DNA of 64,000 nucleotides, taken from Fistularia commersonii (taxonomy: Eukaryota > Chordata > Actinopteri > Syngnathiformes > Fistulariidae). The DNA is taken from positions 5,300,001-5,364,000 of the forward strand of contig JBBMNZ010000006.1 of assembly GCA_037954325.1 (NCBI GenBank), given 5' to 3'. The notes under the pieces were generated by a model. The model worked only from the letters and a program-made list of their open reading frames with translations. It was not told where the DNA came from and made no database searches. A program made the translations under genes and the position numbers. This document shows, one piece after another, positions 15,250 to 29,341 of the stretch (position 1 is its first letter; every line of letters starts with the position of its first letter).

Positions 15250-16640
15250 TTGAACGAATGGCTATATCTTTTGAACTTGTGGCTGGATTACACTGAATTT
15301 GACATATATTGTGCGGAATCATGTCCTGAACAAGATATGTCAACAACAGAAACCAGCTTGATGAAATTCAATAGGTATTTCCACTCCGAATCAAAAATGC
15401 TTAAACTCGGAGAGATAAGCACTTTTGAACGAATGGCTATATCTTTTGAACCTGTGGCTGGATTACACTGAATTTGACATATATTGTGCAGAATCTTGTC
15501 CTAAACAACATATTTCAACAGCCGAAACCAGTTTCATGAAATTCATTAGTTATTTCCACTCCGAATCAAAAACGCTTCAACTCGGACAGATAAGCACTTT
15601 TTTGAACGAATGGCAATATCTTTTGAACCTGTAGCTGGATTACACTGAATTTGACATATATTGTGCAGAATCAAGTCCTAAACAACATATTTCAACATCA
15701 GAAACCAGCTTGATGAAATTCATTAGTTATTTCCACTCTGTATCAAAAACGCTTTAACTCGGTGAGATTAGCACTTCTTTGAACGAATGGCTATATCTTT
15801 TGAACTTCTGGCTGGATTACACTGAATTTGACATATATTGTGCAGAATCATGTCCTAAACAACTTATTTCAACAGCAGAAACCAGCTTGATGAAATTCAT
15901 TATTTATTTCCACTCCGAATCAATTATGCTTCAACCCAGTGACATAAGCACTTTTTGAACGAATTACTATATCTTTTGAACTTGTAGCTGGATTACACTG
16001 AATTTGAATCATATTGTGCAGAATCATGTCCTAAACAAGATATGTCAACAACAGAAACCAGCTTGATTAAATTCAATAGTTATTTCCACTCCGAATCAAA
16101 AACGCTTCAACTCGGACAGATAAGCACTTTTTTGAACGAATGGCTATGTCTTTTGAACCTGTGGCTGGATTACACTGAATTTGACATATATTGTGCAGAA
16201 TCATGTCCTAAACAACATATTTCAACAGCAGAAATCAGCTTCATGAAATTCATGAGTTATTTCCAATCTGTATCAAAAACGCTTCAACTCGGTGAGATAA
16301 GCACTTTTTTGAACGAATGGCTATATCTTTTGAACCTGTGGCTGGATTACACTGAATTTGACATATATTGTGCTGAACCAAGTCCTAAACAACATATTTC
16401 AACAGCAGAAACCAGCTTGATGAAATTCATTAGTTATTTCCACTCTTTATCAAAAACGCTTTAACTCGGTGAGATTAGCAGTTCTTTGAACGAATGGCTA
16501 TATCTTTTCAACCTGTGGCTGGATTACACTGAATTTGACATATATTGTGCAGAATCAAGTCCTAAACAACATATTTCAACAGCAGAAACCAGCTTGATGA
16601 AATTCATTAGTTATTTCCACTCTGTATCAAAAACGCTTTA
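15250..16640. repeat. Duplicated A block, copy 1 (partner 19666-21056)
   Basis: Block recurring at +4416 bp, with shared features such as 'gtgcggaatcatgtcctg', 'gaattactatatc', 'ttgtagctggattac' and 'tggctatgtc'. The three-monomer part at 16042-16464 also matches 365-787 (offset 15677 bp), so this segment has been copied more than once across the array. Confidence 0.82.
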
Positions 16641-18405
16641 ACTCGGTGAGATTAGCACTTCTTTGAACGAATGGCTATATCTTTTGAACTTCTGGCTGGA
16701 TTACACTGAATTTGAAATATATTGTGCAGAATCATGTCCTAAACAACTTATTTCAACAGCAGAAACCAGCTTGATGAAATTCATTATTTATTTCCACTCC
16801 GAATCAATTATGCTTCAACCCAGTGACATAAGCACTTATTGAACGAATGGCTATATCTTTTGAACTTGTGGCTGGATTACACTGAATTTTACATATATTG
16901 TGCAGAATCATGTCCTGAACAAGATATGTCAACAACAGAAACCAACTTGATGAAATTCAATAGGTATTTCCACTCCGAATCAAAAATGCTTCAACTAGGA
17001 GAAATAAGCACTTTTGAACGAATGGCTATATCTTTTGAACCTGTGGCTGGATTACACTGAATTTGACATATATTGTGCAAAATCTTGTCCTAAACAACAT
17101 ATTTCAACAGCCGAAACCAGTTTCATGAAATTCATTAGTTATTTCCAATCTGTATCAAAAACGCTTCAACTCGGTGAGATAAGCACTTTTTTGAACGAAT
17201 GGCTATATCTTTTGAACCTGTGGCTGGATTACACTGAATTTGACATATATTGTGCAGAATCAAGTCCTAAACAACATATTTCAACAGCAGAAACCAGCTT
17301 GATGAAATTCATTAGTTATTTCCACTCCGAATCAAAAACGCTTCAACTCAGACAGATAAGCACTTTTTTGAACGAATGGCAATATCTTTTGAACCTGTGG
17401 CTGGATTACACTGAATTTGACATATATTGTGCAGAATCAAGTCCTAAAAAACATATTTCAACAGCAGAAACCAGCTTGATGAAATTCATTAGTTATTTCC
17501 ACTCTGTATCAAAAGGGCTTTAACTCGGTGAGATTAGCAGTTCTTTGAACGAATGGCTATATCTTTTGAACTTGTGGCTGGATTACACTGAATTTGAAAT
17601 ATATTGTGCAGAATCATGTCCTAAACAACTTATTTCAAAAGCAGAAACCAGCTTGATGAAATTCATTATTTATTTCCACTCCGAATCAATTATGCTTCAA
17701 CCCAGTGACATAAGCACTTATTTGAACGAATGGCTATATCTTTTGAACTTGTGGCTGGATTACACTGAATTTGACATATATTGTGCAGAATCATGTCCTG
17801 AACAAGATATGTCAACAACAGAAACCAACTTGATGAAATTCAATAGGGATTTCCACTCCGAATCAAAAATGCTTCAACTCGGAGAAATAAGCACTTTTGA
17901 ACGAATGGCTATATCTTTTGAACCTGTGGCTGGATTACACTGAATTTGACATATATTGTGCAAAATCTTGTCCTAAACAACATATTTCAACAGCCGAAAC
18001 CAGTTTCATGAAATTCATTAGTTATTTCCAATCTGTATCAAAAACGCTTCAACTCGGTGAGATAAGCACTTTTTTGAACGAATGGCTATATCTTTTGAAC
18101 CTGTGGCTGGATTACACTGAATTTGACATATATTGTGCAGAATCAAGTCCTAAACAACATATTTCAACAACAGAAACCAGCTTGATGAAATTCATTAGTT
18201 ATTTCCACTCCGAATCAAAAACGCTTCAACTCAGACAGATAAGCACTTTTTTGAACGAATGGCAATATCTTTTGAACCTGTGGCTGGATTACACTGAATT
18301 TGACATATATTGTGCAGAATCAAGTCCTAAAAAACATATTTCAACAGCAGAAACCAGCTTGATGAAATTCATTAGTTATTTCCACTCTGTATCAAAAGGG
18401 CTTTA
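16640..18405. repeat. 883 bp five-monomer tandem duplication in family A
   Basis: Copies lie at about 16640-17522 and 17523-18405. Both end with the unusual 'tcaaaagggctttaactc' and share 'caactcagacagataagc' and 'gtgcaaaatcttgtcc'. They differ at scattered sites and by one T in the run before 'gaacgaatgg' (near 16840/17722), which joins two open frames in the second copy only. Confidence 0.88.
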
Positions 18406-21400
18406 ACTCGGTGAGATAAGCACTTTTTTGAACGAATGGCTATATCTTTTGAACCTGTGGCTGGATTACACTGAATTTGACATGTATTGTGCAGAATCAA
18501 GTCCTAAACAACATATTTCAACAGCAGAAACCAGCTTGATGAAATTCATTAGTTATTTCCACTCTTTATCAAAAACGCTTTAACTCGGTGAGATTAGCAG
18601 ATCTTTGAACGAATGGCTATATCTTTTGAACTTGTGGCTGGATTACACTGAATTTGACATATATTGTGCAAAATCTTGTCCTAAACAACATATTTCAACA
18701 GCCGAAACCAGTTTCATGAAATTCATTAGTTATTTCCACTCCGAATCAAAAACGCTTCAACTCAGACAGATAAGCACTTTTTTGAACGAATGGCAATATC
18801 TTTTGATCCTGCGGCTGGATTACACTGAATTTGACATATATTGTGCAGAATCAAGTCCTAAACAACATATTTCAACAGCAGAAACCAGCTTGATTAAATT
18901 CAATAGTTATTTCCACTCCGAATCAAAAACGCTTTAACTCGGTGAGATTAGCAGTTCTTTGAACGAATGGCTATATCTTTTGAACTTGTGGCTGGATTAC
19001 ACTGAATTTTAAATATATTGTGCAGAATCATGTCCTAAACAACTTATTTCAACAGCAGAAACCAGCTTGATGAAATTCATTAGTTATTTCCACTCCGAAT
19101 CAATTATGCTTCAACCCAGTGACATAAGCACTTTTTGAACGAATGGCTATATCTTTTGAACGTGTAGCTGGATTACACTTAATTTGAATCATATTGTGCA
19201 GAATTATGTCCTAAACAAGATATGTCAACAACAGAAACCAGCTTGATTAAATTCAATAGTTATTTCCACTCCGAATCAAAAACGCTTCAACTCGGACAGA
19301 TAAGCACTTTTTTGAACGAATGGCTATATCTTTTGAACGTGTAGCTGGATTACACTGAATTTGAATCATATTGTGCAGAATTATGTCCTAAACAAGATAT
19401 GTCAACAACAGAAACCAGCTTGATTAAATTCAATAGTTATTTCCACTCCGAATCAAAAACGCTTCAACTCGGACAGATAAGCACTTTTTTGAAAGAATGG
19501 CTATATCTTTTGAACCTGTGGCTGGACTACACTGAATTTGACATATATTGTGCAGAATCAAGTCCTAAACAACATATTTCAACAGCAGAAACCAGCTTGA
19601 TGAAATTCATTAGTTATTTCCACTCTTTATCAAAAACGCTTTAACTCGGTGAGATTAGCAGTTCTTTGAACGAATGGCTATATCTTTTGAACTTGTGGCT
19701 GGATTACACTGAATTTGACATATATTGTGCGGAATCATGTCCTGAACAAGATATGTCAACAACAGAAACCAGCTTGATGAAATTCAATAGGTATTTCCAC
19801 TCTTTATCAAAAATGCTTAAACTCGGGGAGATAAGCACTTTTGAACGAATGGCTATATCTATTGAACCTGTGGCTGGATTACACTGAATTTGACATATAT
19901 TGTGCAGAATCATGTCCTAAACAACATATTTCAACAGCCGAAACCAGTTTCATGAAATTCATTAGTTATTTCCACTCTGAATCAAAAACGCTTCAACTCG
20001 GACAGATAAGCACTTTTTTGAACGAATGGCAATATCTTTTGAACCTGTGGCTGGATTACACTGAATTTGACATATATTGTGCAGAATCAAGTCCTAAACA
20101 ACATATTTCAACAGCAGAAACCAGCTTGATGAAATTCATTAGTTATTTCCACTCTGTATCAAAAACGCTTTAACTCGGTGAGATTAGCACTTCTTTGAAC
20201 GAATGGCTATATCTTTTGAACTTCTGGCTGGATTACACTGAATTTGACATATATTGTGCAGAATCATGTCCTAAACAACTTATTTCAACAGCAGAAACCA
20301 GCTTGATGAAATTCATCATTTATTTCCACTCCGAATCAATTATGCTTCAACCCAGTGACATAAGCACTTTTTGAACGAATTACTATATCTTTTGAACTTG
20401 TAGCTGGATTACACTGAATTTGAATCATATTGTGCAGAATCATGTCCTAAACAAGATATGTCAACAACAGAAACCAGCTTGATTAAATTCAATAGTTATT
20501 TCCACTCCGAATCAAAAATGCTTCAACTCGGACAGATAAGCACTTTTTTGAACGAATGGCTATGTCTTTTGAACCTGTGGCTGGATTACACTGAATTTGA
20601 AATATATTGTGCAGAATCATGTCCTAAACAACATATTTCAACAGCAGAAATCAGCTTCATGAAATTCATGAGTTATTTCCAATCTGTATCAAAAACGCTT
20701 CAACTCGGTGAGATAAGCACTTTTTTGAACGAATGGCTATATCTTTTGAACCTGTGGCTGGATTACACTGAATTTGACATATATTGTGCAGAATCAAGTC
20801 CTAAACAACATATTTCAACAGCAGAAACCAGCTTGATGAAATTCATTAGTTATTTCCACTCTTTATCAAAAACGCTTTAACTCGGTGAGATTAGCAGTTC
20901 TTTGAACGAATGGCTATATCTTTTGAACCTGTGGCTGGATTACACTGAATTTGACATATATTGTGCAGAATCAAGTCCTAAACAACATATTTCAACAGCA
21001 GAAACCAGCTTGATGAAATTCATTAGTTATTTCCACTCTGTATCAAAAACGCTTTAACTCGGTGAGATTAGCACTTCTTTGAACGAATGGCTATATCTTT
21101 TGAACTTGTGGCTGGATTACACTGAATTTGACATATATTGTGCGGAATCATGTCCTGAACAAGATATGTCAACAACAGAAACCAGCTTGATGAAATTCAA
21201 TAGGTATTTCCACTCCGAATCAAAAACGCTTAACTCGGACAGATAAGCACTTTTTTGAACGAATGGCAATATCTTTTGAACCTGTGGCTGGATTACACTG
21301 AATTTGACATATATTGTGCAGAATCAGTCCTAAACAACATATTTCAACAGCAGAAACCAGCTTGATGAAATTCATTAGTTATTTCCACTCTGTATCAAAA

Positions 21401-23359
21401 ACGCTTCAACTCGGTGAGATTAGCAGTTCTTTGAACGAATGGCTATATCTTTTGAACTTGTGGCTGGATTACACTGAATTTTAAATATATTGTGCAGAAT
21501 CATGTCCTAAACAACTTATTTCAACAGCAGAAACCAGCTTGATGAAATTCATTACTTATTTCCACTCCGAATCAATTATGCTTCAACCCAGTGACATAAG
21601 CACTTCTTTGAACGAATGGCTATATCTTTTGAACTTGTGGCTGGATTACACTGAATTTGACATATATTGTGCGGAATCATGTCCTGAACAAGATATGTCA
21701 ACAACAGAAACCAGCTTGATGAAATTCAATAGGTATTTCAACTCCGAAACAAAAATGCTTCAACTCGGAGAGATAAGCACTTTTGAACGAATGGCTATAT
21801 ATTTTAAACCTGTGGCTGGATTACACTGAATTTGACATATATTGTGCAGAATCTTGTCCTAAACAACATATTTCAACAGCCGACACCAGTTTCATGAAAT
21901 TCATTAGTTATTTCCACTCCGAATCAAAAACGCTTCAACTCGGACAGATAAGCACTTTTTTGAACGAATGGCAATATCTTTTGAACCTGTGGCTGGATTA
22001 CACTGAATTTGACATATATTGTGCAGAATCAAGTCCTAAAACACATATTTCAACAGCAGAAACCAGCTTGACGAAATTCATTAGTTATTTCCACTCTGTA
22101 TCAAACACGCTTCAACTCGGTGAGATTAGCAGTTCTTTGAACGAATGGCTATATCTTTTGAACTTGTGGCTGGATTACACTGAATTTGAAATATATTGTG
22201 CAGAATCATGTCCTAAACAACATATTTCAACAGCATAAACCAGCTTGATGAAATTCATTAGTTATTTCCAATCCGAATAAAAAAAGCTTCAACTGGGAGA
22301 GAAAAGCACTTTTTGAACGAATGGCTATATCTTTGAACTTGTGGCTGGATTACACTGAATTTGACATATATCGTGCGGAATCATGTCCTGAACAAGATAT
22401 GTCAACAACAGAAACCAGCTTGATGGAATTCAATAGGTATTTCCAATCCGAATAAAATAAGCTTCAACTCGGAGAGATAAGCACTTTTTGAACGAATAGC
22501 TATATCTTTTGAACCTGTGGCTGGATTACATTGAATTTGAAATATATTGTGCAGAATCATGTCCTTAACAACATATTTGAACAGCCGAAACCATCTTGAT
22601 GAAATTCATTAGTTATTTCCACTCCGAATCAAAAATGCTTCAACTCGGTGAGATAAGCACTTTTGAACGAATGGCTATATCTTTTGAACCTGTGGCTGGA
22701 TTACACTGAATTTGACATATATTGTGCAGAATCTTGTCCTAAACAACATATTTCAACAGCCGAAACCAGTGTCATGATATTCATTAGTTATTTCCACTCC
22801 GAATCAAAAACGCTTCAACTCGGACAGATAAGCACTTTTTTGAACGAATGGCTCTATCTTTTGACCCTGTGGCTGGATTACACTGAATTTGACATATATT
22901 GTGCAGAATCATGTCCTAAACAACATATTCCATCAGCAGAAACCAGTTTGATGAAATTCATTAGCTATTGCCACTCCGAATTTAAAACGCTTCAACTCGG
23001 ACAGATAAGCACTTTTTGAACGAATGGCTATATCTTTTGAACCTGTGGCTGGATTACACTGAATTTGACATATATTGTTCAGAATCATGTCCTAAACAAC
23101 ATATTTGAACAGCAGAAACCAGTTTCATGAAATTCATGAGTTATTTCCACTCTGTATCAAACACGCTTCAACTCGGTGAGATTAGCACTTCTTTGAACGA
23201 ATGGCTATATCTTTTGAACTTGTGGCTGGATTACACTGAATTTGACATATATTGTGCAGAATCATGTCCTAAACAACATATTTCAACAGCAGAAATCAGC
23301 TTCATGAAATTCATTAGTTATTTCAAATCTGTATCAAAAACGCTTCAACTCGGACAGAT

Positions 23360-26300
23360 AAGCACTTCTTTGAACGAATGGCTATATCTTTTGAACTTGT
23401 GGCTGGATTACACTGAATTTGACATATACTGTGCGGAATCATGTCCTGAACAAGATATGTCAACAACAGAAACCAGCTTGATTAAATTCAATAGGTATTT
23501 CCAATCCGAATAAAAAAAGCTTCAACTCGGAGAGATAAGCACTTTTTTAACGAATACCTATATCTTTTGAACCTGTGGCTGGATTACATTGAATTTGACA
23601 TATATTTTGCAGAACCATGTCCTTAACAACATATTTGAACAGCCAAAACCAGCTTGATGAAATTCATTTGTTATTTCCACTCCGAATCAAAAATGCTTCA
23701 ACCCGGTGAGTTAAGCACTTTTTGAACGAATTGCTATCTTTTGAAGTTGTGGCTGGATTACACTGAATTTGACACATATTGTGCAGAATCATGTCCTAAA
23801 CAAGATACTTCAACAGCCGAAACCAGTTTGTTGAAAATTCACGAGTTATTTCCACTCCGAATCAAAAATGCTTCAACTCCTTGAGATAAGCACTTTTTGA
23901 ACGAATGGCTATATCTTTTGAACCTGTGGCTGGATTACACTGAATTTGACATATATTGTGCAGAATCAAGTCCTAAGAAACATATTTCAACAGCAGAAAC
24001 CAGTTTCATGAAATTCATTAGCTCTTTCCACTCCGAATCAATGATGCTTCAACCCGGTGAGATAAGCACTTTTTGAACGAAATCCTATATCTTTTGAACT
24101 TGTGGCTGGATCACACTGAATTTGACATATATTGTGCAGTACCATGTCCTAAACAACATATTCCAAAAGCAGAAACCAGCTTGATGAAATTCATAACCTA
24201 TTTCCCCTCCGAATCAAAAACGCTTTAACTCGGTGAGATAAGCACTTTTTGACCAAATGGCTATATCTTTCGAACCTGTGGTTGGATTACACTGCATTTG
24301 ACATATATTGTGCAGAATCATGTCCTAAAAAACATATTTCAACAGCAGAAACCAGTTTCATGAAATTCATTAGTTATTTCCACTCCGAATCAAAAACGCT
24401 TCAACTCGGAGAGATAAGCACTTTACAACAAATGGCTATATCTTTTCAACCTGAGGCTGGATTACACTGAATTTGACATATATTGTGCAGAATCAAGACC
24501 TAAACAACATATTTCATCAGCAGAAACCAGCTTGATGAAATTCATGAGTTATTTCCACTCTGTATCAAAAACGCTTCAACTCGGTGAGATAAGCACTTCT
24601 TTGAACGAATGGCTATATCTTTTGAACTTGTGGCTGGATTACACTGAATTTGTAACTCATTGTGCAGAATCATGTCCTAAACAACATATTTCAAAGGCAA
24701 AAACCAGTTTGATGAATTTCATTAGTTATGTCCACTCCGAATCAATTCTGCTTCAACCTGGTGAGATGAGCACTTTTTGAACGAATGGCTATATCTTTTG
24801 AAGTTGTGGCTGGATTACACTGAATTTGAAATATATTGTGCAGAATCATGTCCTAAACATCATATTTCAACAGCAGAAACCAGCTTGATGAAATTCATGA
24901 GATATTGCCACTCTGTATCAAAAACGCTTCAACTCGGCGAGATAAGCACTTCTTTGAACGAATGGCTATATCTTTTGAACTTGTGGCTGGATTACACTGA
25001 ATTTGACATATATTGTGCAGAATCATGTCCTTAAAAACATATTTCAACAGCAGAAACCAGCTTGATGAAATTCATTAGTTATTTCCACTTCGAATCAAAA
25101 ATGCTTCAACTCGGAGATAAGCATTTTTTGAACGAATGGCTATATCTTTTGAACCTATGGCTGGATTACACTGAATTTGACATATATTTTGAAGAATCAT
25201 GTCCTTAACAACATATGTCAACAGCAGAAACCAGCTTGATGAAATTCATTAGTTATTTCCACTCCGAATCAATTATGCTTCAACTCGGTGAGATAAGCAC
25301 TTTTGAACGAATGGCTATATCTTTTCAACCTGTGGCTGGATTACACTGAATTTCACATATATTTTGCAGAATCATGTCCTTAACAACATATTTCAATAGA
25401 AGAAACCAGCTCGATGAAATTCATTAGTTATTTCCACTCCGAATCAAAAATGCTTAAACTCTGAGAGATAAGCACTTTTTGAACGAATGGCTATATCTTT
25501 TGAACTTGTGGCTGGATTACACTGAATTTGACACATATTGTGCAGAATCATGTCCTAAAAAAGATATGTCAACAGCAGAAACCAGCTTGATGAAATTCAT
25601 TAGTTATTTCCACTCCGAATCAAAAACGCTTCAACTCGGTGAGATAAGCACTTTTTGAATGAATGGCTATATCTTTTGAACTTGTGGCTGGATTAAACTG
25701 GATTTGACATATATTATGCAGAATCAAGTCCTTAACAACATATTTCAACAGCAAGAACCAGCTTGATGAAATTCATTAGTTATTTCCACTCCGAATCAAA
25801 AACGCTTCAACTCGGACAGATAAGCACTTTTTTGAACGAATGGCTCTATCTTTTGACCCTGTGGCTGGATTACACTGAATTTGACATATATTGTGCAGAA
25901 TCATGTCCTAAACAACATATTTCAACATCAGAAACGAGCCTCATGAAATTCATTAGTTATTTCCACGCCGAATCAAAAACGCTTCAACTCGGAGAGATAA
26001 GCACTTTTCTAACGAATGGCTATATCTTTTGAAGTTGTGGCTGGATTACACTGAATTTGACACATATTGTGCAGAATCATGTCCTAAACAACATATTTGA
26101 ACAGCAGAAACCAGTTTGATGAAAATTCATTAGTAATTTCCACTCCGAATCAAAAACGCTTCAACTCGGTGAGATTAGCACTTCTTTGAACGAATGGCTA
26201 TATCTTTTGAACTTGTGGCTGGATTACACTGAATTTGACATATATTATGCAGAATCATGTCCTAAACAACATATTTCAACAGCAGAAATCAGCTTCATGA

Positions 26301-29300
26301 AATTCATTAGTTATTTCAAATCTGTATCAAAAACGCTTCAACTCGGACAGATAAGCACTTTTTTGAACGAATGGCAATATCTTTTGAACCTGTGGCTGGA
26401 TTACACTGAATTTGACATATATTGTGCAGAATCAAGTCCGAAACAATATATTTCAACAGCAGAAACCAGCTTGATGAAATTCATTAGTTATTCCACTCTG
26501 CATCAAACACGCTTCAACTCGGTGAGATTAGCACTTCTTTGAACGAATGGCTATATCTTTTGAACTTGTGGCTGGATTACACTGAATTTGACATATACTG
26601 TGCGGAATCATGTCCTGAACAAGATATGTCAACAACAGAAACCAGCTTGATGAAATTCAATAGGTATTTCCAATCCGAATAAAAAAAGCTTCAACTCGGA
26701 GAGATAAGCACTTTTTTAACGAATACCTATATCTTTTGAACCTGTGGCTGGATTACATTGAATTTGACATATATTTTGCAGAATCATGTCCTTAACAACA
26801 TATTTGAACAGCCAAAACCAGCTTGATGAAATTCATTTGTTATTTCCACTCCAAATCAAAAATGCTTCAACCCGGTGAGTTAAGCACTTTTTGAACGAAT
26901 TGCTATCTTTTGAAGTTGTGGCTGGATTACACTGAATTTGACACATATTGTGCAGAATCATGTCCTAAACAAGATACTTCAACAGCCGAAACCAGTTTGT
27001 TGAAAATTCACGAGTTATTTCCACTCCGAATCAAAAATGCTTCAACTCCTTGAGATAAGCACTTTTTGAACGAATGGCTATATCTTTTGAACCTGTGGCT
27101 GGATTACACTAAATTTGACATATATTGTGCAGAATCAAGTCCTAAAAAACATATTTCAACAGCAGAAACCAGTTTCATGAAATTCATTAGCTCTTTCCAC
27201 TCCGAATCAATGATGCTTCAACCCGGTGAGATAAGCACTTTTTGAACGAAATGCTATATCTTTTGAACTTGTGGCTGGATCACACTGAATTTGACATATA
27301 TTGTGCAGTACCATGTCCTAAACAACATATTCCAAAAGCAGAAACCAGCTTGATGAAATTCATAACCTATTTCCCCTCCAAATCAAAAACGCTTTAACTC
27401 GGTGAGATAAGCACTTTTTGACCAAATGGCTATATCTTTCGAACCTGTGGTTGGATTACACTGCATTTGACATATATTGTGCAGAATCATGTCCTAAAAA
27501 ACATATTTCAACAGCAGAAACCAGTTTCATGAAATTCATTAGTTATTTCCACTCTGAATCAAAAACGCTTTAACTCGGAGAGATAAGCACTTTACAACAA
27601 ATGGCTATATCTTTTCAACCTGAGGCTGGATTACACTGAATTTGACATATATTGTGCAGAATCAAGACCTAAACAACATATTTCATCAGCAGAAACCAGC
27701 TTGATGAAATTCATGAGTTATTTCCACTCTGTATCAAAAACGCTTCAACTCGGTGAGATAAGCACTTCTTTGAACGAATGGCTATATCTTTTGAACTTGT
27801 GGCTGGATTACACTGAATTTGTAACTCATTGTGCAGAATCATGTCCTAAACAACATATTTCAAAGGCAAAAACCAGTTTGATGAATTTCATTAGTTATGT
27901 CCACTCCGAATCAATTCTGCTTCAACCTGGTGAGATGAGCACTTTTTGAACGAATGGCTATATCTTTTGAAGTTGTGGCTGGATTACACTGAATTTGAAA
28001 TATATTGTGCAGAATCATGTCCTAAACATCATATTTCAACAGCAGAAACCAGCTTGATGAAATTCATGAGATATTGCCACTCTGTATCAAAAACGCTTCA
28101 ACTCGGCGAGATAAGCACTTCTTTGAACGAATGGCTATATCTTTTGAACTTGTGGCTGGATTACACTGAATTTGACATATATTGTGCAGAATCATGTCCT
28201 TAAAAACATATTTCAACAGCAGAAACCAGCTTGATGAAATTCATTAGTTATTTCCACTTCGAATCAAAAATGCTTCAACTCGGAGATAAGCATTTTTTGA
28301 ACGAATGGCTATATCTTTTGAACCTGTGGCTGGATTACACTGAATTTGACATATATTTTGAAGAATCATGTCCTTAACAACATATGTCAACAGCAGAAAC
28401 CAGCTTGATGAAATTCATTAGTTATTTCCACTCCGAATCAATTATGCTTCAACTCGGTGAGATAAGCACTTTTGAACGAATGGCTATATCTTTTCAACCT
28501 GTGGCTGGATTACACTGAATTTCACATATATTTTTCAGAATCATGTCCTTAACAACATATTTCAATAAAAGAAACCAGCTCGATGAAATTCATTAGTTAT
28601 TTCCACTCCGAATCAAAAATGCTTAAACTCTGAGAGATAAGCACTTTTTGAACGAATGGCTATATCTTTTGAACTTGTGGCTGGATTACACTGAATTTGA
28701 CACATATTGTGCAGAATCATGTCCTAAAAAAGATATGTCAACAGCAGAAACCAGCTTGATGAAATTCATTAGTTATTTCCACTCCGAATCAAAAACGCTT
28801 CAACTCGGTGAGATAAGCACTTTTTGAATGAATGGCTATATCTTTTGAACTTGTGGCTGGATTAAACTGGATTTGACATATATTATGCAGAATCAAGTCC
28901 TTAACAACATATTTCAACAGCAAGAACCAGCTTGATGAAATTCATGAGTTATTTCCACTCCGAATCAATTATGCTTCAACTCGGTGAGATAAGCACTTTT
29001 GAACGAATGGCTATATCTTTTCAACCTGTGGCTGGATTACACTGAATTTGACATATATTGTGCAGACTCATGTCCTAAACAACATATTTCAACATCAGAA
29101 ACGAGCCTCATGAAATTCATTAGTTATTTCCACGCCGAATCAAAAACGCTTCAACTCGGAGAGATAAGCACTTTTCTAACGAATGGCTATATCTTTTGAA
29201 GTTGTGGCTGGATTACACTGAATTTGACACATATTGTGCAGAATCATGTCCTAAACAACATATTTGAACAGCAGAAACCAGTTTGATGAAAATTCATTAG

Positions 29301-29341
29301 TAATTTCCACTCCGAATCAAAAACGCTTTAACTCGGTGAGA
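23360..29341. repeat. Large A-block duplication, 3169 bp period
   Basis: About 2.8 kb (23360-26171) recurs at 26529-29340, offset 3169 bp. Two monomers (about 26172-26528) lie between the copies. Shared marks include 'tttttaacgaatacctat', 'caacagccaaaaccag', 'tgaggctggattac', 'gatttgacatatattatg' and 'gaaacgagcctcatg'. Inside the second copy one monomer-sized patch (about 28940-29050) does not match its partner (25775-25880) while both sides do, consistent with local conversion or monomer exchange. Confidence 0.85.
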
